This document shows positions 11,701 to 19,507 of a stretch of 64,000 bases of DNA, piece after piece; position 1 is the first letter of the stretch, and the number at the start of each line of letters is the position of its first letter. The position numbers and the translations under genes are program-made. Below the pieces are notes generated by a model. That model saw nothing but the letters and a program-made list of their open reading frames with translations, did not search any database and was not told the DNA's origin. Source of the DNA: Streptomyces vietnamensis (lineage in GTDB: Bacteria; Actinomycetota; Actinomycetes; Streptomycetales; Streptomycetaceae); the NCBI RefSeq assembly GCF_000830005.1, contig NZ_CP010407.1, positions 8,382,001 through 8,446,000 on the forward strand. Reading direction: 5' to 3'.

Positions 11701-14700
11701 ATCGCGGTGAGCACGGTCTGGAAGCAGGCGTCCAGGAGCACGGGGTGCACATGGCAGTCCGCTGCCCCGTCGCCCATGCCCGGGGTGGGCCGGATCAGCG
11801 ACAGTGCCTCGCCGGGCGCCGTCCACACCTCGTCGATCGCCCGGAACGCCGGGCCGTAGTGGTAGCCGAGCGCCGCCAGCTCGCCGTAGCACGCCTCCCG
11901 GTCGAGCCGGCGCCCCGCTCGCGCCCGTACCGCGTCCGCGTCCAGCGGTTCCGCGTGCCGGCGCGGCTGCCCGGTGCGGACGACCCCGCTCGCGTGGACC
12001 GTACGGTCCGGAGCCCCGGTCCCGGAACCGGCGAGGGAGGCGATGGTGAACCCGGACTCCTCCGGCGCGAAGGCCAGCTGGACGGTCGTCGCCTCGCCGT
12101 CGGGCAGGAACAGGGCCCGGGAGAACTCGACGTCGGCCAGGGTGGCCGTGTCGCCGCCGGTCAGCGCCCGGACCGCCTGCGCGGCCATCTCCAGGTACCC
12201 GGCGGCCGGGAAGACCGTGCTGTCCTCGATCCGGTGGTCGGCCAGGTACGCCAGCCGCTCGGTGTCCAGGCGGCTCTCCCAGGTCGGCTGCAGCGCGGAG
12301 GTCCGCCGGCCGAGCAGCGGGTGGTCCAGCCGGCCGAGCCGGATCTGCTCCACCGGCGCGGGCTCCACCCAGTACCGCTCCCGCTGCCACGGATAGCCCG
12401 GCAGCGGCACCGGCCGCCCCACGGGCTGGAGCACCGACCAGTCCACGTCGACACCCAGCGTGTACAGCTCCGCGAGGGAGCGGGCGAACCGATCGGGCTC
12501 GTCCTCCCGGCGCCGGATCGACGGCAGCGTCACCCCCTCGACGGCCCGGCCCTCCAGGCACTCCCGGATCGAGTGGCCGAGCACCGGGTGCGGACCGATC
12601 TCCAGGAACAGCGTGTACCCGTCGTCGACGAGCCGGTCGACCGCGGCACGGAACCGGACGGGCCGCCGGACGTTCTCCCACCAGTACGCGGCGTCCAGCT
12701 CCGGCCCCAGCGCACGCCCCTCGCGGGCGGTGAGGTACAGCGGGAGACCGGCGGCGCGCGGCGCGATCCCGGCCAGCGCCTCGTGCAGCTCGGCCTCGAT
12801 CGGGTCCATCCGCACGCTGTGATAGGGCACTTCGACGTCGAGGAACCGGGCGAAGACCTGCTCCCGCTCCAGCCGCCCGGCGAGCTCCCCGAGGGTGTCC
12901 CGGTCCCCGGACAGCGTCACCGACGCCGGGCTGTTCACGGCGGCGACCGACACCCGGTCCCGGTACGGGCGGACCAGCCGCTCGGCCTCCTCCTCGGACA
13001 GGTTCGCCGCCAGCATCGCGCCGGTGCCCGCGAGCCGGTGCTGGAGGGCGCTGCGCGCCAGCGCGATCCGGACGGCGTCCTCCAGGCCGTACACCCCGGC
13101 CAGGTGGAAGGCCGCGATCTCGCCGGTGCTGTGCCCGACGACGGCGTCCGGCCGCACCCCGTGGTGCTCCCACAGCGCCGCGAGCCCCGCCTGGACGGCG
13201 AAGTTGGCGGGCTGGGCGAGCCAGGTCTCGGTCATCCGGGACTCCGCCTCGGGCCGGGTCAGCTCGTCGAGCAGCGACCAGCCCGCCTGGCGCCGGACCT
13301 CCCCGTCGCAGCGCTCGACCGCCTCCCGGAACACGGGCTCGGAGTCGAGGAGCTCGCGCCCCATGCCCCACCACTGCGGCCCCATGCCGGTGAACACCCA
13401 CACCAGCCGCCGCGCCCCGGCGTCCCGGAGGCGGCTCCGCACGGCCCGGGGGTGCTGCTCCCCGCGCTCGCAGGCGGCCAGCACCTCGTCGAGGGAGCCG
13501 GGCGGGTCGAGGGGGGAGTGGACGACGGCGAGGCGCTCCTCGAAGTGCTGGCGGCGGTGGGCCAGGGTGTGCCCGACGTCCGCGAGGGACGCTCCGGCGG
13601 CGAGTTCGCGGCGGACGCCCGCGGCCAGTTCGGCCGGACCAGACACGTGCCGGGCGCTCAGCGGGAGGACCGAGCGGGCGGGCGTCCGGGCCGTCGCGTG
13701 CGGCTCCTCCGGCGGGCGGGGCGGCGCCTCCTCCAGCAGGACGTGGGCGTTGGTGCCGCCGAAGCCGAAGGAGTTGACGCCCGCCCGCGCGGGTCCCTCG
13801 TGCTCCGGCCAGTCGACCGGTGCGGTCGGGATCTCGAAGGGCAGCGCGGCGAAGTCGATGGCGGGGTTGGGCTGCTCGAGGTTCAGGTGCGGTGGGATGC
13901 GGCGGTGCCGGAGGGCCAGCGCCGTCTTGATCAGGCCCGCGACGCCGGCGGCGGCCTCCGTGTGCCCGATGTTGGTCTTGACCGAGCCGACGTAGCACCG
14001 CGCGCCGGGCGCCCGGCCCTGCGCCAGTACCCGGCCCAGCGCCCGCGCTTCGATCGGGTCGCCGACGGGGGTGGAGGTGCCGTGCGCCTCGACGTACTGG
14101 AGGCTGCCCGGTGACACTCCCGCCTCGGCGCAGACCCGCTCGATGAGCGTGGCCTGGGCGTCGGCGCTGGGCACGGTGATGCCGTTGGTCCGTCCGTCCT
14201 GGTTCACCCCGCTGCCGATCACCACGGCGTGCACCGGGTCGCCGTCGCGCAGCGCGTCCGAGAGGCGCTTGAGCGCCACGACGCCGACGCCCTCGGCCCG
14301 TACGTAACCGTCGGCGGAGGCGTCGAAGGCGCGGGAGCGTCCGTCCGGGGAGAGGAAGCCGCCCTTGGTCTCGGCGATGGTGTACTGCGGCGCGAGGTGC
14401 AGCAGGGTGCCTCCGGCCAGGGCGAGTTCGCTCTCGCCGCGCCGCAGGCTCTGGCAGGCCAGGTGGACCGCGACCAGGGAGGAGCTGCACGCCGTGTCGA
14501 TCGAGACGCTGGGGCCGCGGAAGTCGAGGCAGTGCGAGATGCGGTTCGAGACCATCGTCATCATCGTGCCGGTCGCGGTGTGCGCGGCCAGCGTCTCGAA
14601 GCCGAGGTCGGCGAACTGCAGGATCTTGTAGTCCAGGGTGAAGGCGCCGATGAAGACGCCGACGTCCCGCCCGGCCAGTTCGGCGGGCAGCTGCCCGCCG

Positions 14701-15038
14701 TCCTCCAGCGCCTCCCAGGACACCTCCAGGAGCTTGCGCTGCTGCGGGTCCATGTGCTCGGCCTCGCGCGGACTGATCCCGAAGAAGTGGGGGTCGAACT
14801 CGTCGAAGCCGTCGATGTAGCCGCCCCGCCCGCCGGTCAGCCGGCCCGGCTTGGCCCGGTCGCGGCTGCCGAGGGTCGTGGTGTCGTACCGGTCCGCCGG
14901 GGTGGGGACGAGACAGTCCCGGCCTTCGATCAGATTGCGCCAGAAGGACCGGTGGTCACCCGCGTGTCCGGGGAGCCGGCAGCCGATGCCGATGATGGCG
15001 ATCTTGTCGCGGTGGGCGGAGCTGGGTGAGTCCGTCAT
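5712..15038 (-). CDS. ftdB: Iterative hybrid PKS-NRPS of polycyclic tetramate macrolactam synthesis
   Basis: This 3,108-residue megasynthase reads KS (DTACSSS, Cys184), AT (GHSTGE, Ser637), DH (His935 and Asp1103 in LLDACFQ), KR (TGAFGALG near 1445, Tyr1603 in VNYSAGN), ACP (LGLDSL, Ser1764), C (HHIVSDA, His1957), A (HTSGSTGRPK near 2430), PCP (GGSSIKL, Ser2830) and TE (GYSLGG, Ser2952). There is no ER or methyltransferase. That is the PTM synthase layout, in which one PKS module iterates to build two polyene chains that are joined to both amines of ornithine and released as a tetramate. The A-domain specificity residues read D-V-G-E-I-G-S-I-D, the known ornithine code. ATG at 15038 directly precedes the KS. 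Confidence 0.95.
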   Translation of the reverse strand: MTDSPSSAHRDKIAIIGIGCRLPGHAGDHRSFWRNLIEGRDCLVPTPADRYDTTTLGSRDRAKPGRLTGGRGGYIDGFDEFDPHFFGISPREAEHMDPQQRKLLEVSWEALEDGGQLPAELAGRDVGVFIGAFTLDYKILQFADLGFETLAAHTATGTMMTMVSNRISHCLDFRGPSVSIDTACSSSLVAVHLACQSLRRGESELALAGGTLLHLAPQYTIAETKGGFLSPDGRSRAFDASADGYVRAEGVGVVALKRLSDALRDGDPVHAVVIGSGVNQDGRTNGITVPSADAQATLIERVCAEAGVSPGSLQYVEAHGTSTPVGDPIEARALGRVLAQGRAPGARCYVGSVKTNIGHTEAAAGVAGLIKTALALRHRRIPPHLNLEQPNPAIDFAALPFEIPTAPVDWPEHEGPARAGVNSFGFGGTNAHVLLEEAPPRPPEEPHATARTPARSVLPLSARHVSGPAELAAGVRRELAAGASLADVGHTLAHRRQHFEERLAVVHSPLDPPGSLDEVLAACERGEQHPRAVRSRLRDAGARRLVWVFTGMGPQWWGMGRELLDSEPVFREAVERCDGEVRRQAGWSLLDELTRPEAESRMTETWLAQPANFAVQAGLAALWEHHGVRPDAVVGHSTGEIAAFHLAGVYGLEDAVRIALARSALQHRLAGTGAMLAANLSEEEAERLVRPYRDRVSVAAVNSPASVTLSGDRDTLGELAGRLEREQVFARFLDVEVPYHSVRMDPIEAELHEALAGIAPRAAGLPLYLTAREGRALGPELDAAYWWENVRRPVRFRAAVDRLVDDGYTLFLEIGPHPVLGHSIRECLEGRAVEGVTLPSIRRREDEPDRFARSLAELYTLGVDVDWSVLQPVGRPVPLPGYPWQRERYWVEPAPVEQIRLGRLDHPLLGRRTSALQPTWESRLDTERLAYLADHRIEDSTVFPAAGYLEMAAQAVRALTGGDTATLADVEFSRALFLPDGEATTVQLAFAPEESGFTIASLAGSGTGAPDRTVHASGVVRTGQPRRHAEPLDADAVRARAGRRLDREACYGELAALGYHYGPAFRAIDEVWTAPGEALSLIRPTPGMGDGAADCHVHPVLLDACFQTVLTAMTPDDGRSAGIRLPVGIAELRLDAVGDRALWAHATVTAESAGELVGDLALYAEDGTPLGRISGFRAAAVDRGASSVKLGTIDGWLAEVVWEEAPAEAPEDGGTAEGTGDGPGGSPAPDLVVFADEGGLGARLAEAVVARGGRCRLVRPGSRYRSGARHVTVRPDSAADLRRLFDELGSGFGAVVHLWNLDLPPLDTVGAADLDGIGTLGGYSLVPLAQVLPEACPEGRLHIVTRGAQAVVPGEPVEPFGAPAWGIGRVLWQQELTGHSGKLIDLDPAGGPGEAEALLRALTADDGECEIALRSGRRHLSRLRPPVGLTRPLPLRLRADGAYLVTGAFGALGRLLCRTLVRRGARRLVLLGRTGVPERGAWRRLDPGGPEGRRVAFLRELEALGAEVLVAAVDVTDTAAMEGWLAGRRAAGLPPVRGVFHLAGQVRDVLLPSLDREAFDAGYGPKVHGGYLLHRLLREEPVEHFVLFASVASLLTTAGQVNYSAGNAFLDALAHHRRALGLPALSLDWGPWATGMIEELGLVAHYRDARGMSSLAPEAGMAVLERVIGQDRAQLLVATVVDWPVFLSWYPTPPPLVSALAAAAAREVPAGQGGGLLDAFRAADEPARTALVTERFAALAAGVLRVRPELVDADARLGSLGLDSLLAMELRVRVHAELGVSLPVVALLSNGPVSELTERLHAGLTELAAAGGPVTETAVEPFTDEACHPLTHNQQALWFLRQLNPDGFAYNIGGAVEVRAELDPELLFEAFRTLIARHPSLRVNITAEDGRPVQRVRPEVLADTGLLDVSGLPWDEVRSRLVAEYRRPYDLERDPLVRLRLFRRAPDRWVLMKAVHHIVSDAISTFTFIEELFEVYHGLRTGRPAELAPVPARYLDFLNRQNRFLAGPEARRMLEYWREHLPREVPALELPTDRPRPPVQTDNGASEFFQLDDELSARVHALAREHNVTVYTVLLTAYYLLLHRWSGQDEIVVGSPVTGRTEEEFASVYGYFVNPLPLHVSLAGEPSVAELLGRVRDTVLGGLDNQEYPFVLLVEQLGLQHDPSRSAVFQAMFILLTHKVAVERFGYALEYIELPEEEGQFDVTLSAYEDRSDGRFHCVLKYNTDLFDAATMRRMAVHYRTLLDGLTRAEGGRPAARLPMLEAGERERIVTGFGGVGRRIDHDVPVHELIGKIAAQFPEAVAVSVPGGRRLGYRELDQRSRRVAASLRERGVGVGTVVAVRLAKSPELVIALLAVLRAGGAYLPLDPDHPAERLAELMENAGATLVLTDGRPGEAARLPGRPVTLDELDRPGTEERPEPAVGLDQTAYVIHTSGSTGRPKAVRVSHRNLASVFVAWQQEYRLDTDVRVHLQMAGVSFDVFTGDLVRALCSGGTLVLVDRDLLFDTARLYRAMRAEGVDCGEFVPSVARGLLAHCEREGLGLEFMRLVIIGSDAWRVGEHRRLIALCGPGTRVVNSYGLTEATIDSAYYEGQAEGLEPGRMVPIGRPLPNSELYVLDRHGEPVPPGVAGELWIGGAGVADHHLNDPERTAERFVALEPGGEPVRLYRTGDLGHWDAEGVLHLLGRADGQVKVRGHRVETGEVEARLAAQPELAQVCVTVQRDETGENVLCAYCVPAPGAVADARELRRHLAEELPTYLIPAHFTELSALPLTANGKVDLGALPEPRAEAGPERYEPPVTLYETRMAAHWRSLLGLERPGLRDDFFEAGGSSIKLIELIHHLRTEFNASVPVGRLFQTSTLHGMARTLEDVVTGRLPGAEPYLWFNPGADPAATVFCLPPAGGHGLVYRQLAARLPEHRFAAFNYLSGPDKAARYADLAEELHPGGPYTLFGYSLGGNLAFEIAGELERRGRVVDLVLIMDSYRIAEAVALGEEHLAEFEAELAEHLRRHTGSEIVARETVEQAREYLAHCGAHPSLGVLGAPIAVISDQDKLLRFAADEPGGWHGVTTAGCTVREGHGRHAEMLDGSFLDGNAELVRTLLAGGAADGRA

Positions 15039-15166
15039 GGTCCAATCCGGTAGGGACGACGCCTCGGTACGGGCCGGGCGGGGCGTGTGGGGGCACGACG
15101 CCGGTACGGCGCGGTACGGGGCGGGGAGGTGCGCGGTACCGAGCGGGTGCGCGCGGTACGGGGGGA

Positions 15167-16072
15167 CTACGCGGTGCGGGGCGGACGGCGCACGGGGTGG
15201 AGCAGGCTGGCGAGGATCGAGCCGGTCTCCGGGAACGTGGCGGGGTCCTTGACGCCGACGATCGCCGGGCGGCGGTCCGGTCGCCAGGTGAAGCTGCCGA
15301 AGAGGCGGTCCCAGACCGAGAGGTCCACGCCGAAGTGACCGGCCTCGGCCAGGTCGGCGCTGTGGTGCAGCCGGTGTTGCTCGGGAGTGGCCAGGACGTG
15401 GTGGAGCGGACCGAGCCGGACGTCCACGTTCGCATGCACGAAATAACCCTGCACAAGGGTGAAGAGCGCCACCGCGAAAAGGCAGTCGGTGGAGAATCCG
15501 AGAAATCCCAGTGTCAATTGGACAGCGCCTTGCTTGAAGGCGACATCCAGTAGGTGGTTGACGCCGTTGTTGGCGACGTTCACTTTTCCCGGGACGTGAT
15601 GGATTCCGTGTACCTTCCACAGCCACCGATTGGAATGCGCCCAGCGGTGGGCGAGGTAGCCGGCCAGTGAGGAGGCGAGCAGGGCGAGGGGCACCTCGGC
15701 CCCGAGAGGGAGCCCCGGCCCCGTGACGGGGGTCGCGGCCAGAACGGCCGTGACGACCGACTTGCCGAACACGGCGCCGGCCATGGTGAACCCGAAATAC
15801 GCTGTGTACCAGCACAGTTCCGGGCCGCTCGGGTGCCAGTCGGTCCGGTGCGGGATCAGCCGCTCCAGTGCCGCGAGATAGACGATGGTGCCGATCAGGA
15901 AGAACTGGACGGCCCGGCCGCGGTCCCAGCCGAAGTGCAGGACCGAGGTGAAGAGCCAGACTGCGGACAGGAGCAGAATCGGGTACGCGGCATAGCGGAG
16001 GCACTCGCGGGCGGACGCGCCGATGGTCCACGAATTCGCCGGCGGCGACCCCTTATCGGGTCGATCTTCCAT
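15167..16072 (-). CDS. ftdA: Sterol-desaturase/fatty-acid-hydroxylase family membrane enzyme of the PTM cluster
   Basis: The 301-residue product is a multi-pass membrane di-iron oxygenase with histidine boxes HRWAH, HGIHH and HRLHH. This family hydroxylates or desaturates lipidic substrates. In PTM clusters (ftdA, the HSAF SD gene) it heads the operon and hydroxylates the beta carbon of the ornithine unit, and here it lies 128 bp upstream of the PKS-NRPS. Two starts are possible: ATG at 16072 with GGAG 9 nt upstream (chosen), and ATG at 16087. Confidence 0.85.
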   Translation of the reverse strand: MEDRPDKGSPPANSWTIGASARECLRYAAYPILLLSAVWLFTSVLHFGWDRGRAVQFFLIGTIVYLAALERLIPHRTDWHPSGPELCWYTAYFGFTMAGAVFGKSVVTAVLAATPVTGPGLPLGAEVPLALLASSLAGYLAHRWAHSNRWLWKVHGIHHVPGKVNVANNGVNHLLDVAFKQGAVQLTLGFLGFSTDCLFAVALFTLVQGYFVHANVDVRLGPLHHVLATPEQHRLHHSADLAEAGHFGVDLSVWDRLFGSFTWRPDRRPAIVGVKDPATFPETGSILASLLHPVRRPPRTA

Positions 16073-16188
16073 GCGGAGAATCTCCATCACATCCGAATGG
16101 GGAGTTTGCAGAGTAGCAGCGGACGTGAGGGGCCGTGAATGAGTGGACGGCGTTTTTTGGACAGCGCGGAAAGGGGGCGCGCGAGGGG

Positions 16189-16220
16189 TATTTATAAGAA
16201 GAAGTTCTTTTCGTTCTCCG
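16189..16220 (-). promoter_or_regulatory. AT-rich candidate promoter for the tetramate operon
   Basis: On the minus strand TATAAA falls at 16196-16191 inside an unusually AT-rich patch, about 120 bp upstream of the first gene of the operon. A clear -35 box is not evident. The position and base composition are suggestive only. Confidence 0.3.
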
Positions 16221-16628
16221 GTGTTCGTGGGGCGGGCTGGAGGGCGCGGGGCGCCGGTGCTCGGAAGCAACGATTCCGCACTCGTGCGGGCGACGCCGGC
16301 CGTGTCGGTCGCCACCCGCCCGGAGAGCGGTTGCCGTGGGTCCCGGGCCCGGCGGATATGCCCGAAACCATCGCCCCGTGCCGCCACGCCATCCGCTGAT
16401 CCGCTCATCCTCCCGCGCCGGGCTCACGGGGGGTGCCCCTATGTCTTTGGTCAAGGTGGTCGGGTCGGTGTCTGGTGGGTCCGGCAGTGTGGCTGTCGTG
16501 AGTGATGACGTGTCTGTTCGGGGGCGGCTGGTGAGGCCATGCGTTCGTGCGACTTCTGTGGTCACCCGGTCGTGATTGAGCTCGATCGACGAGCGTGACT
16601 GCCTGGTGTGTGGCGAGGGTGCTGAGGT
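16221..16628. other. Non-coding stretch between the tetramate operon and an IS110-type remnant
   Basis: No open frame here has convincing codon bias. The right-hand part, after about 16,440, is less GC-biased and probably belongs to the non-coding end of the IS110-type element that follows. No terminal inverted repeat was seen, as expected for that family. Confidence 0.4.
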
Positions 16629-17760
16629 TCAGCCCGAAGTAGCCGACCGGGGTTCGTGGAAGGTTCCGTCGCGGAGCATCACGAAGAGGACGTCGGCCCG
16701 GCGCCTGGCGAGGCAGAGCAGGGCTTCGGTGTGGTGTTTGCCTTGGATGATCTTCTTGTCGTAGTAGGTGCGGGAGGCCGGGTTGGCCAGGGCGGCGAAC
16801 GCGGAGAGGAAGAAGGCCCGTTTGAGCTGCTTGTTTCCTCTCCGGGGCGGTTGTTCGCCGCGGATCGACGAGCCCGAGCTCCGGGTCGCCGGGGCCAGGC
16901 CGGCATAGGCGGCGAGGTGGGCGGCGGACGGGAAACTGGATCCGTCGCCGACGTCGATGAGGATCCGGGTTCCGGTCCTGACGCCGATCCCCGGCATGGA
17001 CGTCAGGACCGTGGAAAGAGGGTGTGCCTCCAGCAGTTCCTCGATCCTCGCGGCCAGCAGTTTCCGCTGGTCAAGCACTGCCTGGAGCGAGTCGGCAAGA
17101 CGGGGAACGATCAGTGCGGCTGCGTCCGTGCCCGGGACGACGACGGTCTGCTCGTCCGGCGCGGTGAAGATGTCCTCGACCAGCCGCTCGGCCATCCGCG
17201 GCGCCTTCGGACGTATCAGCGTCACCAGCCGACGGCGTCCGGGCTTGCGGATCTGGGCCGGAGAACCGAACTGATCGAGGAGCTTGAGCACAGCCGGGTG
17301 CTGATCCTCGTTGCCTCGCCGGCCAGGTCGTCATCGAAGCCAACGATCATCTCCAGCTCGGCGATGGTCTCGTCTTCGAGGTCGACCCAGCGGAGCGTGT
17401 GCGGCATGACGCGGGCCGCGTCCGCGATGACGAACGCACCGCAGGCGTCGGTCTTGGCTTCACCTGGGTAGAGGTCCGCGATCCGCCGCATCGTCAGTCC
17501 AGGCAGACAGGCGACCGGGCAGCTTATGTCCCGGGCCACCGCCAGCGGCAGGGCTCCGATCGAGGCCGGCTGGTCGACCACCACGAGCACCGTTCCGTGC
17601 TTGGCCTGCAGCTTGCCGAAGACCGCGCGGAGCTTCGGTTCGCTGTTGGGCAGCCGTTTGTCGAACGCCTTCTTCCCGGCCGGGGGACGGCGGTAGCGTG
17701 GTGTTCGCCCTTCCTGACGTCCAGGCCGAGGAAAGCTCCGATCTCATTGAGCCCTTTCAT
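16629..17760 (-). pseudogene. IS110-family transposase, broken by two frameshifts
   Basis: Three frames add up to one transposase. The N terminus starts at 17760 (MKGLNEIGAFLGLDVRKGEH). Near 17,690 the frame changes to one carrying the DEDD-type catalytic half (VVVDQPASIGALPLAVARD, YPGEAKTDACGAFVIADAAR). Near 17,300 it changes again to the C-terminal Transposase_20 half (LTSMPGIGVRTGTRILIDVG, AAHLAAYAGLAPATR). An intact IS110 protein has these parts in one frame, so the gene is dead unless sequencing errors explain both shifts. It heads a run of IS elements. Confidence 0.8.
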
Positions 17761-17865
17761 CCTGGGCTGTGGGGTGAACCGTGTTGGTCAAGAGCGGTGA
17801 CGTGGCGAAGCCCCTCGTCGTTGGTGTGGTGATCTCACTCAACACGCCGACGGCCGGGGGCTTCG

Positions 17866-18651
17866 TTGGCTCCGTATCCTTCCACGCTCGATGTCCCGCA
17901 CGAGCTGGTCGAGCATGTTTCGTGGCTCATCTACGCCCGAAGGTGTGAACAAGGCACCCGTTGGCGGAAGTTGAACTGCTTCCGGCAGGCCCTGCTCGCG
18001 CTCGCCCATCTACGGAAGAACGACACGCTCGCCCAGCTCGGCGCAGGGTTCGGCATCTCCGAAGCGACAGCCTGGCGCTACGTCGACGAGACGGTCGACG
18101 TCCTCGCCGCCTGGGCGCCCGGCCTGCGCGAGGCCCTGGCCGGTCGCGGCGAGGACAACTTCGTGATCCTGGACGGCACCCTCATCCCCACCGACCGCAT
18201 CGCCGCGGACGAGCCGTACTACTCCCAGAAACACAAGAAGCACGGCATGAACGTGCAGGTCATTGCCGCACCCGACGGCACACCCCTGTGGTTCTCGCGG
18301 GCCCTGCCCGGACGCACTCACGACCTGACCGCGGCCCGCGCCCACGGCGTGATCGAGAGCTGCCCGACCAGGCAGATCCTCGTCCTGGCCGACCGCGCCT
18401 ACCAGGGCGCCGGCGCCACCGTCCGAACCCCCTACTACCGCCACCACGAACTGCCCGAGCGCTACCAGCAGTACAACCGGGACCACGCCCGCCTGCGCGC
18501 CCCGGGCGAACGCGCCTTCGCACAGCTGAAAACGTGGCGCCTACTTCGCCGAGCCCGATGCTCGACCAACCGCATCGGACGCATCATCGCCGCCGTTCAC
18601 ACCCTCCTGACCTGCGAATACAGAGGATGGAAGAGGCTCAGTGATTCCTAA
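17866..18651 (+). CDS. IS5-type DDE transposase
   Basis: The 261-residue protein has an N-terminal helix-turn-helix (LAQLGAGFGISEATAWRYVD) and a DDE catalytic core with aspartates in VILDGTLIPTDR and LVLADRAYQGAG and a glutamate in GERAFAQLKTW. It resembles the DDE_Tnp_4 (HARBI1-like) group common in Streptomyces. The start is TTG at 17866; no in-frame ATG or GTG comes earlier in the domain. The gene looks complete. Only weak similarity (a shared TCACT core) was found between its two ends, so element borders are not assigned. Confidence 0.8.
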   Translation: MAPYPSTLDVPHELVEHVSWLIYARRCEQGTRWRKLNCFRQALLALAHLRKNDTLAQLGAGFGISEATAWRYVDETVDVLAAWAPGLREALAGRGEDNFVILDGTLIPTDRIAADEPYYSQKHKKHGMNVQVIAAPDGTPLWFSRALPGRTHDLTAARAHGVIESCPTRQILVLADRAYQGAGATVRTPYYRHHELPERYQQYNRDHARLRAPGERAFAQLKTWRLLRRARCSTNRIGRIIAAVHTLLTCEYRGWKRLSDS

Positions 18652-18660
18652 TGCCGTCTG

Positions 18661-19462
18661 TCAAACTGCGAGGGCGGCCGGCGGCGTGAGCTCATAGCAC
18701 CGTCCGTCGCGGAGAAGGGCCCAGAGGACGTTGACCCGGCGGCGGGCGAGGGCAAGGACGGCTTGGGTGTGACGCTTGCCTTCTGCGCGTTTGCGATCCT
18801 AGAACCGGCGTGACTCGTCGCTCCGCCGGATGCTGAACAGCGCGGAGGTGTAGAGGACGCGCTGGAGCCTTCGGTTGTAGCGCTGCGGGCGCCGCAGGTT
18901 GCCGCTGATCTTTCCGGAGTCACGCGGGACCGGTGCGACGCCGCCGGAGCCAGCGAGGCGGTCGGGGGTCCCGAAAACGGACATGTCGCCGCCGGTAGCG
19001 GCCAGGAACTCGGCTCCGAGGATGACGCCGAGGCCGGGCATGCTGGTGATCACATCGAAGTGGCGGTGGTCGCGAAACCGGGTCTCGATGAGCTTGTCCA
19101 GTTCGGCGATCTGCTCGTTGAGGGTCATCACCTCCTTCGCCAGGGTGTGCACCATCTGGGCGGTCAGCGTCTCCCCGGGCAGGCTGGTCTGCTGGCGCTC
19201 GGCCGCTTCGACCGCGGCCTCGGCGAGCTGGTCGGCGCGCAGGACCTTGCGGTTGCGCAGCCAGGTCTCCAGACGCCTGGCGCCGAGCCGGCGGATGGCC
19301 GCGGGGGTCTGGTAGCCGGACAGCAGGATCAGCGGACCCTTGTTGGTGAGGTCCAGGGCCCGCTCCAGATCGGGAAAAATCCCAGTCAGCTGGGCCCTCA
19401 GCCGGTTGACGGTGCGGGTGCGGTCGGCGACCAGGTCTACGCGCCGACCGGTGAGAATCTTA
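18661..19462 (-). pseudogene. IS110-family transposase, 5' end lost and amber stop near the 3' end
   Basis: The surviving frame starts inside the protein (ILTGRRVDLVADRTRTVNRL) and runs through the Transposase_20 domain (VITSMPGLGVILGAEFLAAT) to a TAG at 18799. The same frame continues past the TAG (DRKRAEGKRHTQAVLALARR) to a TGA at 18661, so a tyrosine codon in FYDRK has probably become a stop. The 5' end is cut at 19462 exactly where the next IS begins. No N-terminal part is found beyond that IS, so the gene is non-functional. Confidence 0.8.
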
Positions 19463-19476
19463 GAGGTCGTCTCATT
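19463..19476 (+). repeat. Left terminal inverted repeat of the IS
   Basis: GAGGTCGTCTCATT is the exact reverse complement of 20658-20671. The flanking TTA at 19460-19462 is repeated on the far side. Confidence 0.9.
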
Positions 19477-19507
19477 TGGCCTGCTGAGTAGTCTGCGCCG
19501 TGTGGTG

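Noticed and set aside
6618-14114. Very long plus-strand open frame opposite the PKS-NRPS
   Set aside because: It is antisense to a gene with nine recognisable domains, has arginine/proline/histidine-rich low-complexity sequence and no domain; such frames arise from third-position GC bias.
15039-16031. Upstream extension of the PKS-NRPS frame by about 330 codons
   Set aside because: The extra sequence is antisense-like junk over the hydroxylase gene; the KS begins right after the ATG at 15038.
17829-18655. Terminal inverted repeats for the IS5-type element
   Set aside because: Only a short TCACT-like core is shared between the candidate ends, too weak to define element borders.
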